A stretch of 64,000 nt of DNA. It comes from Mastigamoeba balamuthi. Its lineage: Eukaryota > Evosea > Mastigamoebida > Mastigamoebidae. The stretch's first letter is position 1. Each line of letters starts with the position of its first letter. Below are positions 34,621 through 45,538 of the stretch, in pieces. The DNA lies in assembly GCA_902651635.1 (NCBI GenBank), contig CACRSC010000076.1, positions 130,517 through 194,516 of the forward strand. Direction: 5' to 3'. Position numbers and translations under genes: made by a program. The notes beneath the pieces are model-generated. The model was not told where the DNA came from. It made no database searches and worked only from the letters and a program-made list of their open reading frames with translations.

Positions 34621-37356
34621 TCATTTGTGTTTGCCAGCAGCCGAGTCCAGCGGGACGCACGGGAATCGCGTGATGTTCTGAACAAGGTTCACAACACAGA
34701 CGTTGCTGCCCTCGGTCCTCGCTTGCGCGACGACGAACTCGGACATGGGCTCCAGCAGGATCTCCTCTCTGTCCGTGGGGAACAGTGTCATCCCACCCAG
34801 CGCCTTTGCTTCTGTGACCTCGACCACAAACTCGACCCCAAAGCTCGCGCCAACGACCACGCTCTGCCCTCGCATCGCGGGCCTGACGCAGCTGCCGACC
34901 GTAGTCCACAGCAGCCTCGCCCCCGCCGCGTACTCCTTCGCGTGCGAGTGCGAGGCGCAGGTTTTTCGCAGGGCGACGCCCGTGTAGTCGGGAAGAGCTC
35001 GGATGCCGCGCACGAGGTGCCAGAGGTAGTGGCGCCAGCGCTCAAGGTCCCCGGGGCTCCTCCGGGCCAGTGCCTCGTTGAGGAGCTTGTGGACGCTGCT
35101 CTCGGGGAACTGGAATGTGTAGAGCAACACGGCGACGGCGCTGTCGTACGTCATTCCCTTGGGGACGACGCATCGGTTTCTCTGAAGGAACTCTTTGCAC
35201 TTGGCAATAGCGCCCACGATTCCGCTGATGTCGCATTCTCCCAAGCAGTCGTCAATCGGCTTGGCCTTCGGGAAAACTCAGCAGGCGCGAAAAAGGGGGT
35301 GTAAATCGTGGATACCTGGAAGTCTGTAGAATAGAACGTGCGCTGCTGGTCCTCCGTCACCGAGTGCACCGCATGAGCAAAGTCCATGCGGGCCAGTAGT
35401 CCTCTGGCCCCGTCGTTGATCTTGCTCGCGTGACGGAGCGAGAGCCTTCTGGAGATCCTCCACGACGACCTGAGGGCGCTGGGGACGCTGTCGAACTCGA
35501 GTGACGGCGGGGCGCCGACAAGGGGCCCGATGAACCACAACATGTTCACAAAGGCGGCCCGGCAGTCGCTGTCTGAGGCGCGGGATGTGTCCGCTACGGC
35601 AGCGCGCAGGGCCGCGAGAATGGCGCTCTTGCTCTGGCGGCTGCACGAGGCGAACGAGGCCAGGGCAGCGCCCGCAGGCATCAGGACCTCAAAGGCGTTG
35701 GCGGCCCTGACGACCTCCACGATGGCCTGGGCGACCCTCGGCGCGAGCTTGGCGTCCCCCTGCAGCGCCGGCACCTTCGACACCTCGTCGAGGAAGCGGC
35801 AGCCGTCGACGGCCAGCGCCTTGTCGCCCGGGCGCGAGGCCATCGCGTCCGAGACGGCCTCGACGGCGCCCGTCTGCACCACCTGCGCCATCACCGCCTC
35901 GAGCCCGCCGGCTGCCACGCGGGCGAGCACGCTGGCGCAGAGCCCCCAGAGGGAGGTGGCCGGCTGGCGCAGCAGCGACACGGCGACCTCGCAGACGCCG
36001 GCGCGGGCAGCGAGCTCCCTGCTCTCCTCGGGCTGCGAGAGCACCACGAGGGCCCTGAGGGCGAACGCCGCCGCCTCCTGCGGCGGGCCCCGCAGCAGCC
36101 GCACCGCGCGGACGACGAGGTCGACGGCGCCGACCTTGGCGGCGCAGACCGCGAGCTCCTCGTCCCGCGCGCAGACGCGGCAGAGGGCCAGGCAACCGCC
36201 GGCGACCAGGCGCGCGTCGGAGCGCTCGGCGGCCTTGTCGAGGAACCGCAGCACTGCGCTCATGGCAGCGTCGCAGACGCCGCGGGCGACGCGGGCGTTG
36301 CGCTCGGCCTCGACGAGCGTGCCGAGCAGGTGGCACGCGTGCAGCTGCTGGCCGAGGCTCAGCGAGGCGGACCAGAGCACGTCGAGCGCCAGGTCGACGC
36401 CGCCGCAGTCCCAGACCAGCGGGTGCCCCGCGGCGCTGCCGGCGACGGCCGTGAGCGCGTACCACAGGAACCAGCTCTGCAGCCGCTCCTTCAGCGCCAC
36501 CACGAGCGTCACGACGTCCTCGCGCGCCCACGCCACGTCGCCGCGCCTGCCCTGCGACTGCAGGATGTACGCGACGACGGCGCCCGCGGCGTCCGAGACG
36601 GCGGCGCTGCCCGGGGACGCGCGCAGGGCGCTGACGGCGGCGCCGAGGACGCCCGCGCGGGCAGCGCTGAGGCGGTGGGACTCGGAGTCGCGGACGAAGG
36701 GCGACAGGGCGCGGAGCAGGCGGACGACGAAGAACTCGTCGTCGAGGTGGGCGGCCAGCGACTCGGCGAGGACCGCGTAGGCGCCCGAGGCCGTGACGAG
36801 GTCGCTGATCTCGGAGGAGAGCAGGACGACGAGCAGGTTGGTCGCGGACTCGAGCACGAGCGTCGAGGCCATCTGCGAGCGCATCGAGCGCAGGACCACG
36901 TCGATGGCGCCCGCACAGACGAGGGCGTTGCGGCCGCAGGGCTCGTAGGCCACGCGGACCAGCACGCGGAAGACGCCGCAGTGCAGGTCCTGGTCGATGG
37001 GGTGCGCGCGCAGGCTGGCGACCAGCGCGTCGACGGCGCCCGCGCCCAGCAGACGCGGCAGAGAGACGCTGGGGCACAGCGACTGCAGCGTCCACACGCC
37101 CTCGCGGGCCACGCGCACGTCCGCTGGGAACATCGTCATCAGCCGCACGGCCTCCGCCACCGGCGTCTCTGCGCGGCAGGAGGAGGAGGAGGAGAGGGTG
37201 CGCCAGCGTCGTCGGCGTCAGGAGCGGCTGCAGCAGTGCAGGGCCGCAGTATTCTTTTCTGCTGCTTTTCTCGAGTGTATGTATGGAGATGGCCCCCTCC
37301 TATGGTCCCTCCCCCTTGCCCTTGTTCCCTCGGTTGTTGTTCTTACCGCACTCCAT
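34621..37356 (-). CDS. Armadillo-repeat / ADP-ribosyltransferase (ART) fusion protein
   Basis: Mini-exon 37356-37347 (ATG GAG TGC G) before a GTAAGA donor joins, phase 1, to an exon opening at about 37172 after a CCTCCTCCTGCCGCGCAG acceptor. About 600 residues of helical armadillo/HEAT-type repeats follow (for example AGAVDALVASLRAHP, AGAIDVVLRSMR, KVGAVDLVVRAVRLL, TGAVEAVSDAM). A phase-0 intron (GTATCC...CGAAG, about 35310-35262) leads in frame to a C-terminal domain. That domain matches the arginine-type mono-ADP-ribosyltransferase fold: LLYTFQFPESSVHKLLNEAL, LPDYTGVAL, VEFVVEVTEAKALGGMTLF and PTDREEILLEPMSEFVV. The last glutamate of the usual ExE is kept (REE before ILL). The first E and the Arg of YRG are replaced (R and T), so activity or target may differ. 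Cytosolic or nuclear, no signal peptide. The ARM repeats probably choose the partner. Confidence 0.75.
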
Positions 37357-38441
37357 AGTTTAATTATTTCTCCCACCGCTTGAGAACTTCATTCACGGGT
37401 GGGCTCCACACCCGCGCACAGCGAGACGAGTGAAAGGGGCAGCGTTTGGTACCTGGGAGTGCCTGCTGCTGCTCCCGGGGCTCCTGCTGCAGCCAGCAGG
37501 GCGCAAGGGCGGTGTCGGGGCAGAGGGAGAGGTCGGGCGACTGGCAGCAGTCGTGAGATGCCCGCTTCGCCGCTCCGGGGCTGGCCTCGCGTGGAGGGCC
37601 AACCGCGGGCCTCCAGAGCACCTCGGACGGATCCATTTGCGCGGTTGCTTTGCGGAAGAAACTGAGAAAAGCGGCGGGTCCGAGCGTCTGAGGGCCGGAT
37701 ATTTCTAGATCGAACGATCTCCAACGTATCTTCTCAACGGGCCCTTCCGGAAGCGGCCCGCAAGTGCTGTAATTCAGCGGGAAAACGGGAAATGACCGTC
37801 TCTGGTGCTGGTCAACCCGCGAAAACCGCGCCAGAGTCGGAGCATGCCGCTTGGACCCCAAGTCCAATTCACACCAGCAAACAATGATTCACCTGTGCAC
37901 ATAAGAGGGCAGGCACCGAGTATCCCTGGGGTTCTTGCCATGTGCCCCTGGGGACACCCTGGGGTACTCTATGATACGAAAGTACTGTTAGGGCACCCCG
38001 GGGGGAACTTCAACATTTGCACGGGCTGAGGGGGGGGGGTCTTTTGGTCTCGTGATTTCCCTTTACCCACCACTTGTTTCTCGTCGGCTGGCTCACAACA
38101 AAACAAAACAGCGGTACAAGAGAGATTGATTGTTCTTGGTATCGAATCGAGGCGCCTAATTTACAGCTGTGTTTTTAACTGAGGGGACACGGGGGGGAAG
38201 GAGTAGAGGACTCCAGGGGGATATACACTGTGCAAGGGTCGCACCACAACAAAAAGGAGGGGACGTCGCAGGCGCCTCACTCTCGGCTCTCTCGGAGGGG
38301 CTGGGTTGAGTAGGAGGGGCGGCATTGGGGGGTGCCGCCCACCCTCTCCCCCTCCCGAGAGAGCCCCTCTGCCCAGGAGGAGCGCGCGCAGAGCCACAGG
38401 GCCCGCGGCGGGTTCTGCTCTCCGGGCCAGCAAGCACTTGC
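37357..38441. other. Intergenic / missing kinase C-lobe region
   Basis: Downstream of the truncated kinase I see neither a DxxSLG-type C-lobe exon nor any other recognisable coding block on either strand. GC-rich, with scattered short ORFs. Confidence 0.4.
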
Positions 38442-38672
38442 TCACGAGGCGGTCGGCGTGGCCACCCCGATCACGGGCACGGACCCCATGCGCCTGTGCC
38501 GCAGGGCCGACGGCGACAGGGGCGGCGGCACCGCGCACGCCGGCTGCTTGGCTCTTCGCCCGAACCCCCCGCAGCTGCAGCTGCTGCTCCTGCCGAGCGG
38601 CTGCTGCNCGAAGTCGCCCACGTGGACCGTGTAGCCGCACGCGGGGTTGCAGCGCTCGGCGCGCTTCGAGAG

Positions 38673-38705
<33 letters not shown>

Positions 38706-39963
38706 TATGCCCTGCGCGTGTATGTACTCGAGCGCCACCGCGATCTGGCGGAAGATCTCGAGGCTCTCGCGGCGCGACAGCACGCGCTCGGGCCGCTGCA
38801 GCCAGTGCGCCAGCGTGTCCTCGTAGAGCTGCATCTGGATGTACAGCGTCGACTGCGTGATCTGCTCAAAGGGCGTGTCGGGCCGCGGGCGGCTCCTGCG
38901 CGACCTGCGCGTGCGCGCGCGCCGCCGCTGCTCCGACGCCGAGTCGCTGCTCTGCCCGCCGCCCGTCGGGGGATCCCACTGGAACGGCATCTCGATCGAC
39001 GAGACGTCGCCCTTGGACCGCAGGCTGCCGCCGCTGCCGCTGCCGCTCGCCCCCTGGCTCGCAGGCATTTCTTCGCTGTCGTCATCCTCGCCTGCGTTGA
39101 CGTCATCCACGTCGTCCCCGTCCTCGTCCTCCTCGTCCTCGACCCCATCCTCCTCCTCGTCCTCATCGTCGTCGTCGTCGTCGTCGTCGTCATCCGAGTC
39201 GTCCGAGTCGACCTCCGGGGCGCTGTCCGAGTCGTCGTCGTCGTCGTCGGGGCCAGCGCCGGCGACGCCCAGAGGGCCCGCCAGCGGGCTGCGCTCGTGG
39301 TGCCACGGCGCCGGCGACGACGGGGGCGACGAGTGCTCGATCCATGCCACGTGGTAGCGCACGACGTTGGGGTGGTTCAGCGACGCGAGTGTCTTGACCT
39401 CCCTCGCCAACTGCAAAGGGGGGGAGAGCAATTCGGCCAATTCAGATTGAGACTCGGGCGCGGGGGGCCAATGGGCGGTGACAAACGGTCAATTCGGACA
39501 CGTTGGCAGGCCGGCGGCCGTTTTTCCTGGCAAAAATAGACCCCTGGCACCGGAGGAGGGCGAGGAGACCACCCGTCGGTGCGCTCTCACCTTGGACTTG
39601 AGCGTCCCGTGGAAGCGGAAGCGAATGCGCTTGATCGCGTACTCGTTGCCGTCGAGCTTGTTGCGGACCTTGACGACCTGCGGGGGGTGGGGTGGGGTGA
39701 ACAGAGAGACAGACAGACAGGCACCGGAGACAAGATGAGATGGGGGACCCGAGGGGCAGAGGGGCCAAACAGGAAATGCCCCAGCCGCCTTGAATGAGAA
39801 TTCTCTGAGAAATGTGCGTATGAGTGGTGAATGACGTGTGTGCGCTTCTCACACGCGTGCCCGTGGCCGGTTACTGGGTGGGCGGGAGCGTACGGTGCCG
39901 AAACCGCCTCGCCCGAGCTTCTCTAGCTCTACAAATTCGCTCTCGTATCTGGATAGCGGTGTC
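38442..39963 (-). CDS. GCN2-like eIF2alpha kinase, N-lobe and catalytic loop only
   Basis: Exons about 39963-39894, 39677-39591 and 39410-38442, donors GTACGC and GTGAGA. Reads SRYESEFVELEKLGRGGFGT, VVKVRNKLDGNEYAIKRIRF (P-loop and catalytic Lys), LAREVKTLASLNHPNVVRYH, then AWIE (helix-C Glu). A very acidic insert follows, then TLYIQMQLYEDTLAHWL and IIHRDLKPANIFL (HRD loop). The FxxLxxLGxGGFG opening, NKLDG and long acidic insert fit the GCN2/PERK/HRI group that phosphorylates eIF2alpha under stress; GCN2 is closest by eye. The coding frame reaches VGDF, meets the unknown base N at 38608, and soon ends. The C-lobe (APE, DxxSLG) is absent, so either the assembly is wrong here or the gene is broken. 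Upstream exons (RWD or sensor region) were not found. Confidence 0.7.
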
Positions 39964-40735
39964 CTGCGGCGGCGGCAGCAGCAGCGTTTAAACGGCGGCC
40001 GCTCAGAAAAAATGCGCGCACACCGGTAGGAAATAAAACAATTAACAAAACGTGCACAGTGACAGGGCGCAGAAAAAGCCGAAAAAACAAGAGCTCACTC
40101 TGCCCTCTCCGAGTCGCTTAGGAACGACAGGCTCCGTGTTGCATCAGTCTGTGGTTTGCGCTGCGGCCGGGCCTGCAGGCGATCTGCGTGAGCGGAGCGC
40201 GGGAACCAGAGTTTTTTGAGGAACGCGTACCTTGTGCATAAAGATTCCTCGCTAAATATCTGCCGAGAGGGTATAAATTAGCGCTGGCGTCGGCGCAGGT
40301 CCGGAGGCTCGGTCTGGTCGGGTCCTGAGAGGACAGAGACTGCTCTAGGGGCTGGGCGCTACAGGGGCCGGGGGGACGTGTGTGGGGAAAAGGGTCGAGT
40401 ACTCCTCTGGAGGTGCAACCACGTGGGCAGCGAACCTCTTTGTGAAAATATCGTGATGTCAGGATATGCGTTTTGACCAGAGACTCACCAAGAATTTCCT
40501 CGTCACCATTCTCTCCTTACCTTCTCTCCACGTTTCTTGCACTCCTGATCCACCGTTCCCAATACTCATTCGGGCAAGATTTGATTCTAAAACGGTAACA
40601 ATTCGGTGAGAACGTTCCTTCTCGTCTCCCGGGTGCACACAGCCCCCCGCCCCACAGATCGCCGCGTTGCATCGGAGAAAGGAACTGAGAAATAAAGCCT
40701 GGCGTAGACGTTCCATGGGTACTTTGCCACCGTGC
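39964..40735. other. Intergenic / 5' region of the kinase gene
   Basis: Should hold upstream exons or the promoter of the minus-strand kinase. A TATAAATTA word at 40269 is in plus orientation and fits no plus-strand gene I can see. Confidence 0.35.
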
Positions 40736-43700
40736 CTATGCAAGGTACTCATAGATTTTTCTGTCCGACTTGTTCCTCTCGAGCTGCACGGGAAAGGGCG
40801 GGGGCTGGTAGTCAGACACACGCAAGGCCTGTGGGCACCAGGGTGACATACGTATTCGCGCTCGATGAGCGTCTCGATTCGCTTCTTGATGACGATCGGG
40901 TTCGGCAAGAAGCGCGCCTGCAGCTGCTTGGTGACCTCGATGACGAGCTGCTGGTGCTCCATCGTGCGCCTCGCCTTCATCGTGCGCACAATCGCCGCAT
41001 CGATCCTGAGAAAGCACGCAAAAAAGCCTAAGTGCCCGCAGCGCAGGAAAAGGCCAGTAGGAATCCTCACTGGAAGTTTCTGTCCTCGTCGATCTTCTGG
41101 CGGGTCTCCGAGGCCTCCGAGGGCGTCTCCTTCTGCACGAGCGCCATGACCTTGATGCGCACGAGCTTGCTCTTGAACTTGGAGTTGTACAGAAACACGT
41201 CCGTCTCGTCCACCGCGGTGCTGACGGGGGCGCCCGGGGCACCGGCGCCGCCGTTGGCAGCCGCGGCCGAAGCCTTCTGCAGTATGTGCACCTTGCCGCA
41301 CGCGAGGGCGGACAGGACGCGCTTGAGGTCGGGTATGGGGATCGACGTGAGCTCCTGAATCTCCTTGAACGAGAGCTTCGCGTTGTCGTTGAACTGCAGC
41401 AGCACGACCATCTGGTACGTCGACATGTTCAGCTCGTGCTTCCTCTCCCCGAATATCGCCTTCACGTCCGCGGTTCCCTGCAAGCCCCCAGCGCTGGCCG
41501 TGAGGACGGTGTGCAACCGCCTGTTTCTTACCATGTTCGTCTGCCACGTCAGCTTGCGACCGCTGTGGTTCGACATGTAGAACTTGCGGAACACTTCGCA
41601 GCACTCGAGAATCTCTGGCGGCAGCGTGCAGGTGGTGACGGCCTGCGTGGGCCAGTACCCCGTCGTGAGGACGTTCACGCTGAGCTCGATCTTCTGCGGG
41701 GGGCGCTGAACCACGCAACACAGGCGTCAGTCGACAGTGAACATGTGCTCGCGCCACTGCGAGCAGTTAAGGCAACGAGTTGCCTACGTTGGAGAGCCAG
41801 TCCCTGAACGCGGCCATGGCCTCTGCGGACACCTTCATGTCGTTGAACATCCCCTCGAGCTTCGACGTCAGTTGGAACCCGCACTCCATCTGTACAGGGA
41901 GCCGTCAAGGTCAGGGCAGAGAGCAGACGCCAGGAGAGGCCCGCTTGCCTTGAGCTTCGCTATCATGCTCTGCTCCGCGTCGTCAGAGACGCTGCGGCCG
42001 AGAAGCAGGCGGCGGGCAAGGTGCTGCTTATAGTAGCGCTCAAACACGTCCTTGTCCTGCACAAACCGGAACAGCATCATGACCTTGTTCAGTATGACGT
42101 CCGTCTCGTCGTCGCTGACGCCCTTGAGCCCCTTCTTGAGCTTGTCGTCGACGAACAGCGACAGGTTCTCTGGCGACTTGGGGTTCGCGTTGATGAACGA
42201 CTCGAACGACTAGAAAGCCCGTCAGAGGGGGGAAAGGAAACGGCCCGCGTGGAGGGTGCACACCTGGTTGATAGTCTGCGCAAAGGTCTTGTCCGAGCTG
42301 AAGGCGTTCTGGAGGATGAGGTCGTACTTGTCCTTGAGGTCGATGAGCGACTGCACGTAGTCGATCGGGCTCTTGACTTTCTCCTCGTCCATCACGATCG
42401 ACTTGCCGACCTCCTGCAGGTGCGAGCTCATCATCTCTCGCATCGACTGGTGCCCGCTCTGCACCCTGCCGAAGAGCGTGTACATCCTCTGCAGGTCTGC
42501 GCGGGGGGCCCCCCCGGCGTGTGAGACAGGGGCGGCGCTGCGGCTCGTGAGGGACCCTCGGTCTTGTTGTCCTTGAGCATGGAGATGAACCCGTGGTCCA
42601 TCTCGAGCAGCCTCTTCATGTGCGTCGCGATGAGCTCGCGGTCGAGCACCTCCTTGATCTTGGGCTCCGTGGCCGCGTCCATGTACTGCGTGACGCGCTG
42701 CAGCTCCTCCTTGATTCTCGTCTCGACCTGCAACGCGGGAGGGGCGAGCCCCCACAGTGAGCGAGGCAGGCGACAACAGCCACCGTGCGGCTCGGCTCCC
42801 ACCTTCTTCATGTAGTCCGAGCAGCTGTTGACCTCGATGAAGTCCTGCGACTCCTTCCGGAAGAAGTGCGCAGATGACTCCAGAAAGGCCTTCTCGAAGT
42901 CCTCCTCGTAGACTGCGAGGCGGCGCGAGATCACACTGAGACCCGGCCGAAGAAGGGCGGGGCCCGGGGGAGGTGTCCACCTGTGCGGCTGTTGACGCCG
43001 ACGTCCATGAGCATCTGGGTGAGGTTCTTGAGCAGCGAGCGGTCGACGACCTCGCCGTTGCGGTCCCTGTGCACGAGGTCGAGCGCCAGGCGCAGCAGCC
43101 TGGGCTTGGCCTGCGGCGACCGCGCCACGTGCTCGCAGAACAGCATCAGGCCGAGGTCGTACACCGGCGGCACGTGGTGGTGCATGACGTACACGCGGTC
43201 CATGTACATCAGGATGTCCCTGATCATCAGCATCGAGATCTGTGAGGGCTCCAACGTCAGTGCAGGGCGAAGCACGCGCAGAGATATTTCTCCCCTAGCA
43301 TTGCAAATATCCTCTGTTTTTCACTGCTGCTGTGACTCCCCCCGCCCTTGTGTCGTTCGTTGTCTGTCGACTGGCAGTCGAGTTCGAGGAAAGGGGGTGG
43401 GTGGCGGGGGTCGCACCTTGTGGTCGGACCACGCCTTGTTGAGCTTCGTGAGGAACGTGTCGTCGCCCTCGCGGAGCACGCCCTCGGCGACCTCACGGAG
43501 GTGCTCCTCCACGAGCTCCTTGAGCCCCCTGTACAGCATCTCGCCGTACTTGTGCAGCACCATATTATACGCGTTCCTGGCGTCCAGCCGCCCCTCTGGT
43601 TAGCAACTCCAAAGGGCCCCGGGGGGGCGGGCACTCGAAAAGGCGAATTGTATCCGCGCGGCCCTGAGGAGAAAAGAGGCACGGAGGGCAGACCTGTAGA

Positions 43701-43851
43701 GCTCCTCGAAGCTGAGGCCGCTGGCGTTCTGGCGGTGGATCTCGATGATGGCGCTGCGCAGGAGCTTCCACGTCTTGTCGGCAAACTGCGCGTCCATCTG
43801 GACCTGCGACCTGAACGGCTTGATCATCACCTTCTTCTTCGACGTCGACAT
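40736..43851 (-). CDS. CUL3: Cullin-3, scaffold of BTB-type ubiquitin ligases
   Basis: Spliced, 12 exons: 43851-43694, 43576-43417, 43239-42981, 42912-42803, 42727-42556, 42496-42264, 42209-41949, 41889-41788, 41705-41532, 41477 to about 41087, one around 41015-40853 and a last one ending at 40736. N-terminus [35 protein letters not shown] and [10 protein letters not shown] match cullin-3 rather than other cullins. Middle: [34 protein letters not shown] and [20 protein letters not shown] (cullin repeat/homology). The C-terminal winged helix has [17 protein letters not shown], containing the Lys that is neddylated in cullins, and the end is DRKIYEYLA. The intron after 41949 has the GC-AG type (AAG/GCAAGC). 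The exon 4 acceptor is taken at 42913 because the earlier AG would give an in-frame stop. Partners expected: BTB adaptors and RBX1. Confidence 0.95.
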
Positions 43852-44246
43852 CCTCGCGCCCTTTGGTGGTGGTTCCTCCCTGCGGAAGGGAGGGGTGCGC
43901 CGGCAGCAAGTGAGTCAGCGCCCCTGGGCCCCCCCTCTGGGCCTGCTTGGGCTCGTCTCCTCTCGATAGGGCCCCCAATTGAAATATCGCAATGCGCGAA
44001 ACACGTGCGACGAAGAGGGTTTCGGGCGCGGAATGTACAGTATTCGGCGCCCCGAGGGCGGTGGGGTGACGGCACACGGGGGGTGAGTTCCCTGAGCTCT
44101 CCGCTTTTTCGGGGGAGCAGACAAACAGACGAGGGCTCTCCGCTAATCTGTGGAGAAAAAAACTCTGATATCTTCCCCCGCAGAGCAGATTCGCGCGCTC
44201 CGAGAATCTCGCTAGATTGCTTACCCCACCCCCCTCCGCGCGCGCG
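43852..44246. promoter_or_regulatory. Divergent promoter region between CUL3 and TFIIE-beta
   Basis: 395 bp between two genes transcribed in opposite directions. No TATA box; TCTGATATC and CAATTGAAATATC words are present. Confidence 0.45.
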
Positions 44247-45190
44247 ATGGACAGCCGCGCGTCAACCAGCGCAGTGCATCTGCGCTGGCTGCAGCAGCAG
44301 GCGGCCGAGGCCGAGCGCGATGCCGCGCGCCACGCCTTGCACCCCGCGCCCGCGCCCGCAGCGCCCGCGCCAGCCGCGGCCGCGGCGCCCGCCCCGGGCG
44401 CGCCGCGCGTGTCGAGCGCGGTACTCGGGCAGGCGACGTTCCACGCGATACAGTACCTCAAGACCAACAAGAGGCCGGTGCTCGAGTCCGAGCTCGACGC
44501 GGTGGTGCCCGAGGGCATCAGGGAGGACGTGCTCAGGAAGCTGCGCGGGCTGCCCAACGTGCACCACGACGCCGAGCGCCACACGCTGCGGTTCCTGGCC
44601 AACGTCAAAGGCACGGCCGCGCGCCCAGTTGATTTGAATATCACGATCGAGGAAATCCAGATATTGATATCGCACGAACCGGAAATGGGCAAATGAACTG
44701 ACCACGTCACGTACGCCTGGTCACCGCAGTGCAAAACTCCAAGCAGCTGCGGTCGCTGCTGGACGAGTCACCCGACGGCGTGCCCGTCGACACGGTGTCC
44801 GAGGCGTACCCCGGGGTGCTGGCGGACATCGAGGCCATCGTCTCGGCCCGCGAGGCCGTGCGCGTGGGCTTCCGCGCCAAGGGCGGCGCCAAGGAGGTCG
44901 TCTACCCCATCAAGCGGCGCCGCGTGGCCAGCCTCGTCGCCGAGCTCGTGCGGGACGAGGCCCTGATCGAGCGCTGGAAGCGGGTGGACCTGAGGAACGA
45001 CCCCATCTTCGTCCAGAAGCAGCTCGTCGCCGCGGGCATGACGCCGTGCGGCAAGGGCAGGGCCAGCAACCAGGACGTGCAGAAGCCCCGCGGGTCGCAG
45101 GCCAAGGCGCCGCGCAAGAGGAGGGCTGGCGCAAACATCACGAACAAGCACCTGGAGCAGCCCGCTCCCGGCGTGCCCTCCATACACTGA
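44247..45190 (+). CDS. Transcription initiation factor TFIIE subunit beta
   Basis: Exons 44247-44610 and 44730-45190. N-terminal Ala/Pro-rich linker, then the first winged helix (AIQYLKTNKRPVLESELDAV, LRKLRGLPNVHHDAERHTLR) and, across the junction, NVKVQNSKQLRSLLD. The second winged helix (VSEAYPGVLADIEAIVS) and a basic C-terminus (KAPRKRRAGANITNKHLEQP) follow, the counterpart of the RRxKTHNxHL tail of animal TFIIE-beta. It recruits and regulates TFIIH at Pol II promoters with TFIIE-alpha. The intron 44611-44729 starts GC (AAAG/GCACGG) and contains GTTGATTTGAATATC; joining at that point is the only option that keeps frame and family similarity. Confidence 0.85.
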
Positions 45191-45538
45191 GGTGGGCGTG
45201 TCTCCTCCCTTCCGTCTCGGTCGTCTTGCGGGGGTTCTCTGGTGGCGATCGTCACGTAATAGACCCAAGCTGGCTTCGTACTTTGGCGAACAACACGCAT
45301 TCCCCGGAAAAATTGCGACAGAACACCATCCGAACTCCATTGTCTCCGAGATGCGACGGAGCTGACGTCATTCTAGAATGAGGAAGCCCCGAAGGGGGGG
45401 GCTTCCGCGCCAACGCCACACGCTCTCGCAACAATGGGAGAATCGAGCGATGACGTGTCCAGCTCCCATCGACCTCGGGCGCTGCGTCACTCACATTTAC
45501 TTTTTCATTCAGCAACCGCCATCATTCACTCACTCGCA
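45191..45538. other. Intergenic, no gene seen
   Basis: 348 bp between two plus-strand genes; it should hold the promoter of the tectonin-repeat protein. No motif recognised. Confidence 0.4.

Noticed and set aside
36330-37358. 342-codon plus-strand ORF opposite the ARM-ART gene
   Set aside because: Shadow of G/C-biased codons on the minus strand; low-complexity Arg/Ala/Gly content.
40269-40277. TATAAATTA as a promoter
   Set aside because: Plus orientation, but the next plus-strand gene starts 4 kb away and no RNA gene is recognisable downstream.
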